NCBI RefSeq assembly: GCF_000832985.1
Contig: NZ_CP009920.1
Span: 4,644,501-4,708,500, forward strand
Source of the DNA: Priestia megaterium NBRC 15308 = ATCC 14581
GTDB taxonomy: Bacteria > Bacillota > Bacilli > Bacillales > Bacillaceae_H
DNA length: 64,000 bases
Direction: 5' to 3'
Position 1 is the stretch's first letter. Each line of letters opens with the position of its first letter. The notes beneath the pieces were generated by a model that was given only the letters and a program-made list of their open reading frames with translations, did not search any database and had not been told where the DNA came from. Below, in pieces: positions 8,215 through 17,158 of this stretch. The position numbers were made by a program, and so were the translations under genes.

Positions 8215-8673
8215 TTATTGCTGTAATTTTTGAGATATTTTTTTCATAATGTGAAAGTATTGATCTCTTTCTTCTTCTGATAAGTGTGAAAGTAAATCTG
8301 ACCAAAAATCGACACGAGTAGCTTGCAATATTTCGACAACTTTTTCGCCTTTTTCCGTCAACTCCACCCACACGCTTCGGCGGTTTTGCTTTTTATAAAT
8401 ACGATTCACAAGCTCATCATCTTCTAATTGATTTAATACAATGGTGATAGCCCCAGGTGAGAGTCCAAGTACTTTTGTGATATCGCTAACAATACAGCTT
8501 TTTTTATCGTGAATGGTCTTTAAGATTGCCTCTTTTGTTGAAGTTAAATGGTAGGGAAGCAAATCATATTTCTCACCGATTACGGTGTTTTTATATTTTA
8601 AAAGAGCTTCTTTTACATGATCTATACTTTCTAGCTGATGACTAATCTCTTCTTTGCTATAACGTTCAGTCAA
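8215..8673 (-). CDS. MarR-family transcriptional regulator
   Basis: 152 residues from the TTG at 8673; GAGGAGG lies 8 bases upstream of it, and the frame upstream contains no ATG. The winged helix-turn-helix occupies about residues 50-120, with the recognition region SPGAITIVLNQLEDDELVNR and the wing KKQNRRSVWVELTEKG. MarR proteins bind short palindromes as dimers and often repress themselves. A perfect dyad overlaps the likely -10 of this gene (8711-8729). The target set is unknown; the convergent lcfB is a candidate. Confidence 0.85.
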   Translation of the reverse strand: MTERYSKEEISHQLESIDHVKEALLKYKNTVIGEKYDLLPYHLTSTKEAILKTIHDKKSCIVSDITKVLGLSPGAITIVLNQLEDDELVNRIYKKQNRRSVWVELTEKGEKVVEILQATRVDFWSDLLSHLSEEERDQYFHIMKKISQKLQQ

Positions 8674-8710
8674 GCGTAAATCCTCCTCATAAAACAAATT
8701 CCATTTTTAC

Positions 8711-8729
8711 CATTATACCATGTATAATG
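8711..8729. promoter_or_regulatory. Palindrome over the promoter of the MarR gene
   Basis: CATTATA-ccatg-TATAATG, perfect 7-bp arms. Read on the minus strand it contains a TATAAT -10 box about 40 bases before the TTG start, so a bound MarR dimer would block the promoter. Autoregulation is inference. Confidence 0.55.
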
Positions 8730-8960
8730 CCCATAGAAAAATGAACAACACCGGGGAAATTGTCAGAAAAATTTTAAAATAATTACCATAATTCGTTAAA
8801 AAATCCTTGTTTTCGTGCTATTATATATAAGAATAGTAATAACAGGAAACGCATACAACATTTGTTTTCTATTGAGTTCATAAGAAAAAATGGGGTCTAT
8901 GAACATCATTCCGCTTTACCTCATGTGTTGAACAAAGAAAAAAATATAAAAAATGGTGAT

Positions 8961-8968
8961 TATTCACT
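8961..8968. repeat. Left target-site duplication of the ISL3 element
   Basis: TATTCACT, identical to the 8 bases directly after the right end of the element (10652-10659). Eight-base duplications are typical of the ISL3 family. Confidence 0.93.
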
Positions 8969-10651
8969 GGCTCTTTCTCACTTTTGGTGAAGGTGCTTTA
9001 TAGATGATATAGTGAAATAAAAAGGAGCGAATCTCAACATGCCTTTTTCTTCTTTCACTAATATAGAATGCTTACGAGTTATACAAGAAGATCAATCTTA
9101 TATGTATCTAGTAAAATCTAAACATTCCTCTTGTATATGTCCGTCTTGTCATACTCTATCTCACCGTATTCATAGCCAATATGTTCGATCCCTTCAGGAT
9201 GTACCGGCGTATGGTAAAACAACATATATAAAGATACAAACACGTAAGTTTTTTTGCGATGACTGTAGTTGCCCACAAGCTATTTTTACAGAAAGATTTA
9301 CGTGGTTAGGGACCTATCAACGCAAAACCAAACGTTTACAAGAGATGTTAAAGTCAATCGCACTATCTACGAGCTGCAAAGTAGCATCTCGGCTGTCTAA
9401 GCATCTAGGTATTGTAACCAGTCATCATACGCTTTTACGCCTGCTTCATAAATTGAAGCTGCCTTCTTATGAACCGCCGGTTCATATTGGGATTGATGAC
9501 TTTGCATTTAAGAAGCGTTGTCGTTACGGTACGATTATTATCAATCAAGAAACCCGAAGACCCATCGCTATTTTAAATGGGAGAGATAAAGAAACAGTCG
9601 TAAAATGGCTCGAACAGCATCCAACGATTCAAACGGTGACTCGTGATGGTTCTTTCACATACGCTAAGGCTATCTCTCAAGCGCTGCCTCATGCTTATCA
9701 GATTACGGACCGTTGGCATATTCTGAAAGGTTTATTTACAGCAATTCGAGAGACCTTACAACAATCTTTTCCATCTATATGGAGAAAAACAGAATATAAA
9801 AATCCTACAACAGAACCACTTATTATCCGCAAGACAGATGTTCAACGCCATCAGTATGCTGAGCAAGTTTGGCAACGCGCCTTAGAAGTGAAAGAGTGGA
9901 AAGAAAAAGGGAAATCCATTGCTTGGATTTCGCGTCAAATGCATATTTCACGTAATACGGTCTATAAAGATTTAAGACGCAAGAAAAAAGAGCCTATTAG
10001 TCGTGTAAGACTATTAGATCCATTCCTAAATCAATTACGTCAATGGAACCTATCTGGGTGGACGACGAGTCGTATGGAGGCAGAACTTAAAAAGATAGGC
10101 TATACAGGATGTCGCTCTACTTTAAATGAAGCCGTTTCGAGAATTCGTCATGAATATAGAGCCAGTGCCACAACGCATTCTTTGTCTAGAGCTTCCCTAC
10201 TGTGGAAAATATGGAGTGAAAAGAATAGAAACTGGTTAGATTCATTACCTTCGGCATGTTTAAAAGAGTTTCCATTAATACCACAATTATTTGAAGTGAC
10301 ACGTAAATTTAGAAACATCGTGAGTAAACGTAGTAATCAAGGCATACCTGGTTGGATTGAAACATGTAAAATGTATTCGTTTCCAGCTCTCGATACCTTT
10401 ATAACCTATATAGAAAAAGATTTACAAGGGGTAATGGCTGCTTGTGTTGATCCTTTAAGTAATGGGCTATCTGAAGGACATATACATCGTGTGAAGATGT
10501 TAAAACGTATGATGTATGGTCGGGCAAGTGATGAGCTGTTGAAAAAACGAGTGCTCATACCATTATTATAGGTAGAGTTGTTTTTCTGAAAAAATAATGC
10601 ATGTCTTTGACATATAGCGACGTTTACCTTCACCAAAAGTGAGAAAGAGCC
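8969..10651 (+). mobile_element. Complete ISL3-family insertion sequence
   Basis: 1683 bp bounded by 26-bp perfect terminal inverted repeats that begin GGCTCTTTCTCACTTTTGG (8969-8994 and 10626-10651), flanked by an 8-bp direct repeat TATTCACT. One full-length transposase gene fills the interior. All hallmarks are intact, so the copy is probably recent and may still be mobile. It sits 113 bases upstream of the VanW-family gene start. Confidence 0.95.
9039..10571 (+). CDS. ISL3-family transposase
   Basis: 510 residues, full length for the family. An N-terminal zinc ribbon has Cys at about 32, 34 and 37 and again at 73, 76 and 78; a helix-turn-helix follows at about 105-140; the DDE catalytic core begins at GIDDFAFKK (Asp153/154), continues with TRDGS (Asp203) and ITDRWH (Asp224), and the last acidic residue is in GLSEGHIHRVK near 479. 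A second helix-turn-helix-like stretch (SIAWISRQMHISRNTVYKDL) interrupts the core, as is usual in ISL3. AAAGGAGCG precedes the ATG. Confidence 0.95.
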   Translation: MPFSSFTNIECLRVIQEDQSYMYLVKSKHSSCICPSCHTLSHRIHSQYVRSLQDVPAYGKTTYIKIQTRKFFCDDCSCPQAIFTERFTWLGTYQRKTKRLQEMLKSIALSTSCKVASRLSKHLGIVTSHHTLLRLLHKLKLPSYEPPVHIGIDDFAFKKRCRYGTIIINQETRRPIAILNGRDKETVVKWLEQHPTIQTVTRDGSFTYAKAISQALPHAYQITDRWHILKGLFTAIRETLQQSFPSIWRKTEYKNPTTEPLIIRKTDVQRHQYAEQVWQRALEVKEWKEKGKSIAWISRQMHISRNTVYKDLRRKKKEPISRVRLLDPFLNQLRQWNLSGWTTSRMEAELKKIGYTGCRSTLNEAVSRIRHEYRASATTHSLSRASLLWKIWSEKNRNWLDSLPSACLKEFPLIPQLFEVTRKFRNIVSKRSNQGIPGWIETCKMYSFPALDTFITYIEKDLQGVMAACVDPLSNGLSEGHIHRVKMLKRMMYGRASDELLKKRVLIPLL

Positions 10652-10659
10652 TATTCACT
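10652..10659. repeat. Right target-site duplication of the ISL3 element
   Basis: TATTCACT, the second copy of the duplicated target. Confidence 0.93.
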
Positions 10660-10764
10660 TTGGCAGATCGTCTTTTATAAGATGTTTGTATAAAATGAAT
10701 GTATACATATTTTTATAGAAAAAACATATTGAGGTAAAGCCGAGATATGGGGGGATTCAATTAC

Positions 10765-11739
10765 ATGAAGAAAGTCTTAGGGGCGCTTTTGCTTGGCGCG
10801 ACAATTGTTAGTGCGTTTATTGCGTACAGCATGTATACCAATCATTCTGCAAAGCAAACAGCCGCGATAGAACAAAAACAAGCAGCGAAAAAAGCAGAAA
10901 AAAAGACTGAGAAAAAGACTGAGAAAAAGAAAAAACCAGTCCTTAAAGTCGAAGACCTGACGTATCAGTTGAAAGATTCCCGTACAGGACAAGTAATGAA
11001 AGAATTCAAGCCGGTTCATTACAAGGATAAAGACATATACGACCAAGAAATTAAGCAATTAGCGTCTGAACTGGCAAAAGGGATCGACACGCCTATGCAA
11101 AACATAAAAATGGATGCAAATGGATCGTTAACCGGCGGGTCCAAACAAATTATTTTAAAAGAAGCAGAGCTTGTTAAAAATCTGCAGAACTTAAATACGA
11201 AACAATTGGATGTGAAGGTTCCGATTTACGAAACCGCTCCAAATGTAACGGCAGCATCTGCTCAAGGGATCGCTGATGTATCGTTAGCTTCTTATTCTAC
11301 ACGTTTTCGTCCAAGTGATACAAGTCGAAACAGAAATGTTCAGCTATCCGCAGAAGCGATTAACAACGTTGTATTAGGTCCTGGAGATTCATTTTCTTAT
11401 AATCAAACAGTTGGGGAGCGCACAGCAGAAAGAGGCTATCAGCCTGCTCCTGAAATCATCAATAAACAGCTGGTGATGGGAATTGGCGGAGGGATCTGCC
11501 AAACATCTTCTACGCTATTTAATGCTATTGACGGCGCTGGTCTTCAAGTGACAGCTAGGTCTCACCATTCAAAACATGTAGGTTATGTACCTGCTGGAAG
11601 AGATGCAACCGTATCGTGGGGAGGACCTGATTTTAAGTTCACAAACAACAAAGATTATCCTGTCATCATTAAAGCCTACGCAAATGTAAATACCGGTGTT
11701 TTAACGGTAGATGTTCGTACTTCACAGCGTTCCATCTAA
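10765..11739 (+). CDS. VanW-family secreted or membrane-anchored protein
   Basis: 324 residues from the ATG at 10765 (weak GGGGGGA site upstream; an in-frame ATG at 10747 has none). Residues 5-25 are a signal anchor, followed by a Lys/Glu-rich linker and, from about 180, the VanW domain with SAEAINNVVLGPGDSFSYN, GGGICQTSSTLFNA and a Gly/Tyr-rich end. VanW proteins occur with cell wall modification and glycopeptide resistance genes but their activity is unknown; this one resembles B. subtilis YoaR. The ISL3 insertion separates the gene from a promoter-like TTGTTT/TATATA near 8811-8840, so its transcription may now depend on a promoter inside or just after the element. Confidence 0.85.
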   Translation: MKKVLGALLLGATIVSAFIAYSMYTNHSAKQTAAIEQKQAAKKAEKKTEKKTEKKKKPVLKVEDLTYQLKDSRTGQVMKEFKPVHYKDKDIYDQEIKQLASELAKGIDTPMQNIKMDANGSLTGGSKQIILKEAELVKNLQNLNTKQLDVKVPIYETAPNVTAASAQGIADVSLASYSTRFRPSDTSRNRNVQLSAEAINNVVLGPGDSFSYNQTVGERTAERGYQPAPEIINKQLVMGIGGGICQTSSTLFNAIDGAGLQVTARSHHSKHVGYVPAGRDATVSWGGPDFKFTNNKDYPVIIKAYANVNTGVLTVDVRTSQRSI

Positions 11740-11740
11740 T

Positions 11741-11776
11741 AAAAAAAGACGTATCCGTTAGGATACGTCTTTTTTT
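11741..11776. terminator. Bidirectional terminator between vanW-like gene and acyl-CoA synthetase
   Basis: AAAAAAAGACGTATCC / GGATACGTCTTTTTTT with a 4-base loop, between convergent genes. Confidence 0.92.
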
Positions 11777-11787
11777 ATTTATTATGC

Positions 11788-13362
11788 TTATTGTTGCTCC
11801 CGTTCACGAAGTTCCACACGTCGAATTTTACCTGAATTAGTTTTTGGCAATTCATCAATAAATTCAATTACACGAGGATACTTATAAGGTGCAGTAAGAG
11901 TTTTTACGTGATTTTGCAGCTCTTTAATAAACCCTGCATCTGTTGTTTTTACATGATCAACAAGAACAACATACGCTTTTACAACATGGCCGCGATCAGC
12001 ATCTGGGCTAGCTACAACGGCACATTCTTTCACCGCTGGATGCTTAATTAACGCATCTTCAACTTCAAATGGTCCAATTGTATAGCCGGAACTGATAATA
12101 ATATCATCTCCGCGTCCTTGGAACCAGTAATAGTTCTCTTCATCTTTAGAAGCGCGGTCACCTGTTAAATAGTAGTTTCCTTTATACGTTTTCTCAGTGC
12201 GCTCCATGTCTTTATAGTAGTGCTTGAAAAGAGAAGGGAGGTCTCTACGAACGGCAATGTCTCCAACTTCTCCAGGCTTACAAGGTTCGCCATCTTCATT
12301 AATGATTTCTACAAACCCTTCAAGCATCGGTTTACCCATTGAACCAATCTTCGTTTTTACACCTTTTAAGGTACCAATCAAAAGGGTATTTTCCGTTTGA
12401 CCGTATCCATCACGTACTTGGATATTAAAATATTTTTTAAACACATTAATCACTTCTTCATTTAGCGGCTCTCCGGCAGATACAGCGCTATGAAGGTGAG
12501 ATAGGTCAAAACGTTCCAGCTCATCAATTTTAGCCATAAAGCGGTACTCTGTTGGCGTACAGCACAGTACGTTTACTTTTTCATCCTGTAAAATTTCTAA
12601 AAACTTTTTAGGTTCAAAACGTCCGTTATAGATAATGCCTGTTGCACCTTGTCCAAGCACAGATAAAAACGGAGTCCAAATCCATTTCTGCCAACCAGGA
12701 CCTGCTGTTGCCCAGACCGTATCGCCTTTTTTAATATCTAACCATTCAGCAGCTGCGATACGAAGGTGAGCATAAGCCCATCCATGAGTATGAACAACGC
12801 CTTTTGGCTGTCCTGTTGTACCAGATGTATAAGGAAGGAATGCCGTATCATCCTTAGTTGTTTTAGCTGCTTGGAACTGTTCTGATGCATCAACCGTAAG
12901 TGACTCTAAGCGCGTCCATGACGTAACATCAGCACCAAACGTAATTTTATGTTGTAGAGAAGTAGGGAAGTTTTCAATCTTATCGATCTCATTGCAGAAA
13001 GGATGGTAAGAAATAATCGCTTTTGCTTCAGCGTGATGTAAACGATATTGGATATCTTTTGCGCGTAATAGTTCTGAAGAAGGAATTACAATAATACCTG
13101 CTTTTAAGCATGCTAAGTAAATAGCGTACGATTCAATAAGGCGAGGTGCAATAACTAAAACATGATCGCCTTTTGTTAATCCTAGCTCTGTTAACCCGTT
13201 TGCCACTTTATTGGCTTTTGCTAACAGCTGGTTATATGTAATTTCCTCACGCGCACCGTCAGCGTTCTGCCACTTTAACGCAAGCTGATCGGATGCATGT
13301 TTTTCAATTTCCTCTGTTAAATTGTAATGTTCACTTGGAACTAAATCTTTTAGTTGAATCAT
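11788..13362 (-). CDS. mbcS: Acyl-CoA synthetase, MbcS/YtcI type
   Basis: 524-residue AMP-forming ligase. The phosphate-binding loop PYTSGTTGQPKG is at 177-188, GYGQTEN at about 318-324, YLTGDRA near 397 and the C-terminal lysine motif TNSGKIRRVELRE at 508-520. The subfamily activates short and branched acids such as 2-methylbutyrate; the precise substrate here is not visible. The symbol is given by resemblance to the Bacillus/Listeria MbcS group. AAGGAGTCG precedes the ATG. A dyad TACTAA-cta-TTAGTA at 13421-13435 sits in the promoter region and could be a regulator site. Confidence 0.8.
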   Translation of the reverse strand: MIQLKDLVPSEHYNLTEEIEKHASDQLALKWQNADGAREEITYNQLLAKANKVANGLTELGLTKGDHVLVIAPRLIESYAIYLACLKAGIIVIPSSELLRAKDIQYRLHHAEAKAIISYHPFCNEIDKIENFPTSLQHKITFGADVTSWTRLESLTVDASEQFQAAKTTKDDTAFLPYTSGTTGQPKGVVHTHGWAYAHLRIAAAEWLDIKKGDTVWATAGPGWQKWIWTPFLSVLGQGATGIIYNGRFEPKKFLEILQDEKVNVLCCTPTEYRFMAKIDELERFDLSHLHSAVSAGEPLNEEVINVFKKYFNIQVRDGYGQTENTLLIGTLKGVKTKIGSMGKPMLEGFVEIINEDGEPCKPGEVGDIAVRRDLPSLFKHYYKDMERTEKTYKGNYYLTGDRASKDEENYYWFQGRGDDIIISSGYTIGPFEVEDALIKHPAVKECAVVASPDADRGHVVKAYVVLVDHVKTTDAGFIKELQNHVKTLTAPYKYPRVIEFIDELPKTNSGKIRRVELREREQQ

Positions 13363-13420
13363 AAAAACGACTCCTTATATTATAGATATCAATGATTTTT
13401 TATCATTACTATTATTATAT

Positions 13421-13435
13421 TACTAACTATTAGTA
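13421..13435. promoter_or_regulatory. Dyad upstream of the acyl-CoA synthetase
   Basis: TACTAA-cta-TTAGTA, followed by a further near copy (CTACTAATTTG). About 60 bases before the start codon of the gene on the minus strand. The binding protein is unknown. Confidence 0.35.
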
Positions 13436-13471
13436 CTTGCTACTAATTTGTTTTGGGTTTTAGTAAAAAGC

Positions 13472-13507
13472 AAAAAAAGACCCGCTTACCTTATTAAGAC
13501 AGCGGGT
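13472..13507 (-). terminator. Terminator of the duplicated-domain gene
   Basis: On the minus strand ACCCGCT pairs with AGCGGGT and is followed by CTTTTTTT. Confidence 0.8.
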
Positions 13508-13517
13508 ATAACGTATG

Positions 13518-14216
13518 TTATTTAAATAAGCTCCATTTTGTATGAATAGGTACTAGCTCTTCTTCAGACTCGTCCTCTTCGTATAAACCACGTTCTTTTA
13601 AATACTCCACAAAATATAAGTCTGCTTCCTTACGTTCATCATAAGGCTTGATCGATAAAACAAACCCTACTTTATGCTGATCTTCATTTTCAACGCCTGA
13701 GAGATACGCTTTTACATTATGCTGCAAGAAAAGCTCTTTAGCAGGAATAATCAAGTCTTTAACGAACTTCGACAGCAATTCCACCTCAAAGTCGAAGGTA
13801 AACTTAGCAATTTTTTCTAAATCTGCAAATACCACGCCGATAAAGCTCGTATTATGTATTTCGTAGTCTTTCGTTTTTTCATCCCACTCTATATGTCCGA
13901 TTTCCTTTAAGTAATTAATAAAATACCCAATGCCTTCATTGCGGCCAAAAGGCTGTTTAGAAAGGACTAAACCAATCTTCTTGTACTTAGGAAGATACAC
14001 GCATGAGATAGCGGCTTCAACTTTATGCTGTTGAAATAAGTGCGTTGCCCCTTGAAGCAAGGCATCTAAGACATGATGGGTAATTTTCATTTGCTTACGA
14101 GGAAAGTGATATTCATTGCGTGCTAATTCATCTGTATCAGCAAACGTTGCTCCAATAAAGCCTGTATTGGATAGGGTAGGAGGGAGCTTCTTTCTTTTTC
14201 TTTTTCGTACCGTCAT
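13518..14216 (-). CDS. Protein of unknown function made of two tandem homologous repeats
   Basis: 232 residues after a very basic start (TVRKRKRKK). Two repeats of about 95 residues can be aligned by eye: NTGFIGATFAD at 17-27 matches NTSFIGVVFAD at about 122-132, LFQQHKVEA matches LFLQHNVKA, IGLVLSKQPF matches VGFVLSIKPY, and YFINYLKEIGHIE matches YFVEYLKERGLYE. The protein is soluble with no catalytic motif that I can name. AAGGAG lies 10 bases before the ATG. It looks monocistronic. Function unknown. Confidence 0.75.
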   Translation of the reverse strand: MTVRKRKRKKLPPTLSNTGFIGATFADTDELARNEYHFPRKQMKITHHVLDALLQGATHLFQQHKVEAAISCVYLPKYKKIGLVLSKQPFGRNEGIGYFINYLKEIGHIEWDEKTKDYEIHNTSFIGVVFADLEKIAKFTFDFEVELLSKFVKDLIIPAKELFLQHNVKAYLSGVENEDQHKVGFVLSIKPYDERKEADLYFVEYLKERGLYEEDESEEELVPIHTKWSLFK

Positions 14217-14400
14217 TCAAAAACACTCCTTGTGATCATCAATACGATAAAAATAAAACGAACATACGTTCTTATCTAATGATACAAAAAATGTGTCGAA
14301 AAGTAAAGAAAAGTTAACGGAGAATTTGAAATTTTATAATAAAAGTAACTAAGATTTGTAAAACGTAGCGGTTAGTAGAAGTTAAAGAGGAGAGGGGGAG

Positions 14401-14448
14401 AGCAAAAAAATAAAAGGCTGCAGATGAAAAGCATCCACAGCCTTTTAT
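14401..14448 (-). terminator. Terminator of the 38-residue protein gene
   Basis: On the minus strand AAAAGGCTG, with internal GGATG/CATC pairing, closes with CAGCCTTTT and a run of T. Confidence 0.75.
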
Positions 14449-14455
14449 ATATTCA

Positions 14456-14572
14456 TTAACGAGCTTCTGTTAAAGCTACCATATCTTCATCATCTAAATC
14501 GATATCTACGTGACAATCCATTGTATGAATTGTTTTATCTTCATGATTTCCATAATAAATTGTAATGTTCAT
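14456..14572 (-). CDS. Small acidic protein, unknown
   Basis: 38 residues, MNITIYYGNHEDKTIHTMDC then an acidic C-terminal half (DIDLDDEDMV). The start at 14572 has AAAGGAGCG upstream with correct spacing; the frame continues upstream for 34 codons without a ribosome-binding site. A terminator follows directly. It contains several His, Cys and Asp residues that could bind metal, but no family is recognised. Confidence 0.6.
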   Translation of the reverse strand: MNITIYYGNHEDKTIHTMDCHVDIDLDDEDMVALTEAR

Positions 14573-15436
<864 letters not shown>

Positions 15437-15624
15437 AACGTTACAACGCCGTATATCAAGCTACTTAGTCAATATCGTTTAGAAGAAAATTATATGAAGT
15501 CAGACTTCACTGCTGACATCCAAGCGCCAAAATCAGACAAAAAGCTTCCTGTTTATATGTCCCTCCAAGAGCTTCAAAAACTTTTCCGCTACCTAGAAGC
15601 TGATAAGCGCCCCCTAGCCTTTTG
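15437..15624 (+). pseudogene. Fragment of a tyrosine recombinase (phage-type integrase)
   Basis: The frame from 15437 reads through IKLLSQYRLEENYMKSDF and APKSDKKLPVYMSLQELQKL, then stops at 15622-15624 after KRPLAF. The phrase P-K-x-D-K-K-L-P-V-Y-M-S is the hinge between the SAM-like N-terminal domain and the catalytic domain of XerC/phage integrases. All catalytic residues (R, HxxR, Y) and most of the N-terminal domain are missing, and a stop lies just upstream at 15434. It is a decayed remnant, ending about 100 bases before the exonuclease gene. Confidence 0.7.
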
Positions 15625-15723
15625 AAATAATTCATTGTTATTCTCAACGTTTGGAATTTATTAGTTCTTCCTCTTTCGCCGCTCTTCCCTTATAATAACC
15701 TGTTAGAGAGAGGAGCATAGAAT

Positions 15724-16659
15724 ATGGCAGATGTAAAACAATTTATCTTTTTTGATTTTGAAATGCTGTGTTCAAACAAAGGAATGCCGTTTGAAGATAT
15801 GGAAGCAATTCGGCTCGGCGCGGTGAAGTACAATATCGAGACAGAAGACATTGAGTTTTTTGACCGTTATATTCAACCTACAAAACGGGTGTCCTTAAGC
15901 CGCTTTTGCACAGAGTTAACCGGCATTAAAGATACTGATTTAGTCGGTGCAAGTAATTTTAAAAATGTTTTTGAAGACTTTTTAACCTGGATTGGTGGAA
16001 TTAAAAAATCCCGTTTTTTCTCTTGGTCTACCAGCGATTTATCTCGTTTAAAAATAGATGCGGTAAAGCACGAAATCTCTCTTGCTACTATAAAGAAAAT
16101 AGAACAGCGTTATGTTGATTTTCAAGCAATTTTTACAAAGCGTGTTTCTAAAAATAACGTATCAGTAGAAAATGGGTTAGCTTTATATAATTTGCAGTTT
16201 GAGGGTAAAAAGCACAATCCGATGTATGATGCGTATAACACTCTTCGTATATACCTAAGCTTTTTGAACGAACCAGTGCAGTCTGATTTCATTATGATAA
16301 AGCAATTTATTCTGGAAGAAGTACCGCAGAACATTAAAGAAATAAATGCAGTGCTTAGAAAGGCAATACAAAAAGACCTCCACATATTTGCGGAAGAATT
16401 AAATGAAATGTATAAAATGAAAGATGCGGTAAAAATTATAAAGAGAACTCAAAGAATCGTTAAAAAATACGAAAATATTCTTATCAATCGCTCTGGTTTG
16501 TTTTCGGAGGAAAATAGTTTTTATGTCGGTCTTTTAGTGGATTTTTATCATAATTTGCTGCTTTGTTATAATGAACATCTCGAATACTCATCGAAAATTA
16601 TCATTTTAGATGAAAGCACTCTATATCCTTTAAACCAGCTTTCTTTAAAGAGAGGATGA
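15724..16659 (+). CDS. DEDDh 3'-5' exonuclease (KapD-like) with C-terminal extension
   Basis: 311 residues. The exonuclease domain fills about 5-180: motif I FFDFEM (Asp11, Glu13), motif II WSTSDLSRL (Asp105) and motif III HNPMYDAYNT (His164, Asp169), all intact, so it should hydrolyse RNA or DNA 3' ends with two metal ions. N-terminal sequence LGAVKYNIE and LTGIKDTDL resemble B. subtilis KapD, an inhibitor of the KinA sporulation pathway. Unlike KapD (about 205 residues) it has an extra 120-residue helical C-terminus of unknown role. GAGAGGAGC precedes the ATG. The 3' end overlaps the convergent fragment by 15 bases. Confidence 0.82.
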   Translation: MADVKQFIFFDFEMLCSNKGMPFEDMEAIRLGAVKYNIETEDIEFFDRYIQPTKRVSLSRFCTELTGIKDTDLVGASNFKNVFEDFLTWIGGIKKSRFFSWSTSDLSRLKIDAVKHEISLATIKKIEQRYVDFQAIFTKRVSKNNVSVENGLALYNLQFEGKKHNPMYDAYNTLRIYLSFLNEPVQSDFIMIKQFILEEVPQNIKEINAVLRKAIQKDLHIFAEELNEMYKMKDAVKIIKRTQRIVKKYENILINRSGLFSEENSFYVGLLVDFYHNLLLCYNEHLEYSSKIIILDESTLYPLNQLSLKRG

Positions 16660-16974
16660 AAATCCGTTCTCTTTGGTACATAATTTAGCTCTTTCCTTAT
16701 CCCCTTCATTCCATAAACTCTCAAGAACAGAATCATCATATTCAGAACCTAAGTATTCTAAATAACCATGATCTTGATATTCAATTGCTAAAAATAGTAA
16801 ATCGATATTGGAAGTAGTGTCTGTTCCAACCGTTACTAGTAAAGCACCTTTTCCAGATACGTTCACCTTATAAAAATCTATATCAAGAGTATCTTCGAAT
16901 TGCCCAAATGTTACTCTCTCGTTTAGCAGTGTATCTACTATTTTGAAATCATTATTAGGCTCACTTTCATACAT
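16645..16974 (-). pseudogene. Fragment of a secreted protein resembling a pre-peptidase C-terminal domain
   Basis: 109 residues from ATG at 16974. The opening ESEPNNDF...VTFGQFEDTLDIDFYKVNVSG resembles the bacterial pre-peptidase C-terminal (PPC) fold found in secreted proteins. The frame is open another 18 codons upstream (through SSTSIKGSSGQP) without a start and with no ribosome-binding site near the ATG, and no signal peptide is present, so I think the 5' end has been lost. It overlaps the 3' end of the convergent exonuclease gene by 15 bases, suggesting a deletion joined the two. Confidence 0.45.
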
Positions 16975-17086
16975 TGGCTGACCACTGCTGCCCTTAATAC
17001 TTGTACTTGATGCATTAAATTTTGATGTTTAGTTTTATAATGCACTTTCTCTTTACAAAAGTGAATGAACTATAACAGGAATTAAA

Positions 17087-17121
17087 ACCTCAAAAGTATA
17101 ATAGCTGCTTTTGAGGTTTTG
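17087..17121. terminator. Terminator downstream of the lipoprotein gene
   Basis: ACCTCAAAAG and CTTTTGAGGT around an 11-base loop, T-rich on both sides; it serves the minus-strand lipoprotein. Confidence 0.8.
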
Positions 17122-17158
17122 TATCGCTCTTTTTATGTTTAATTAACAGCTTATTTTA

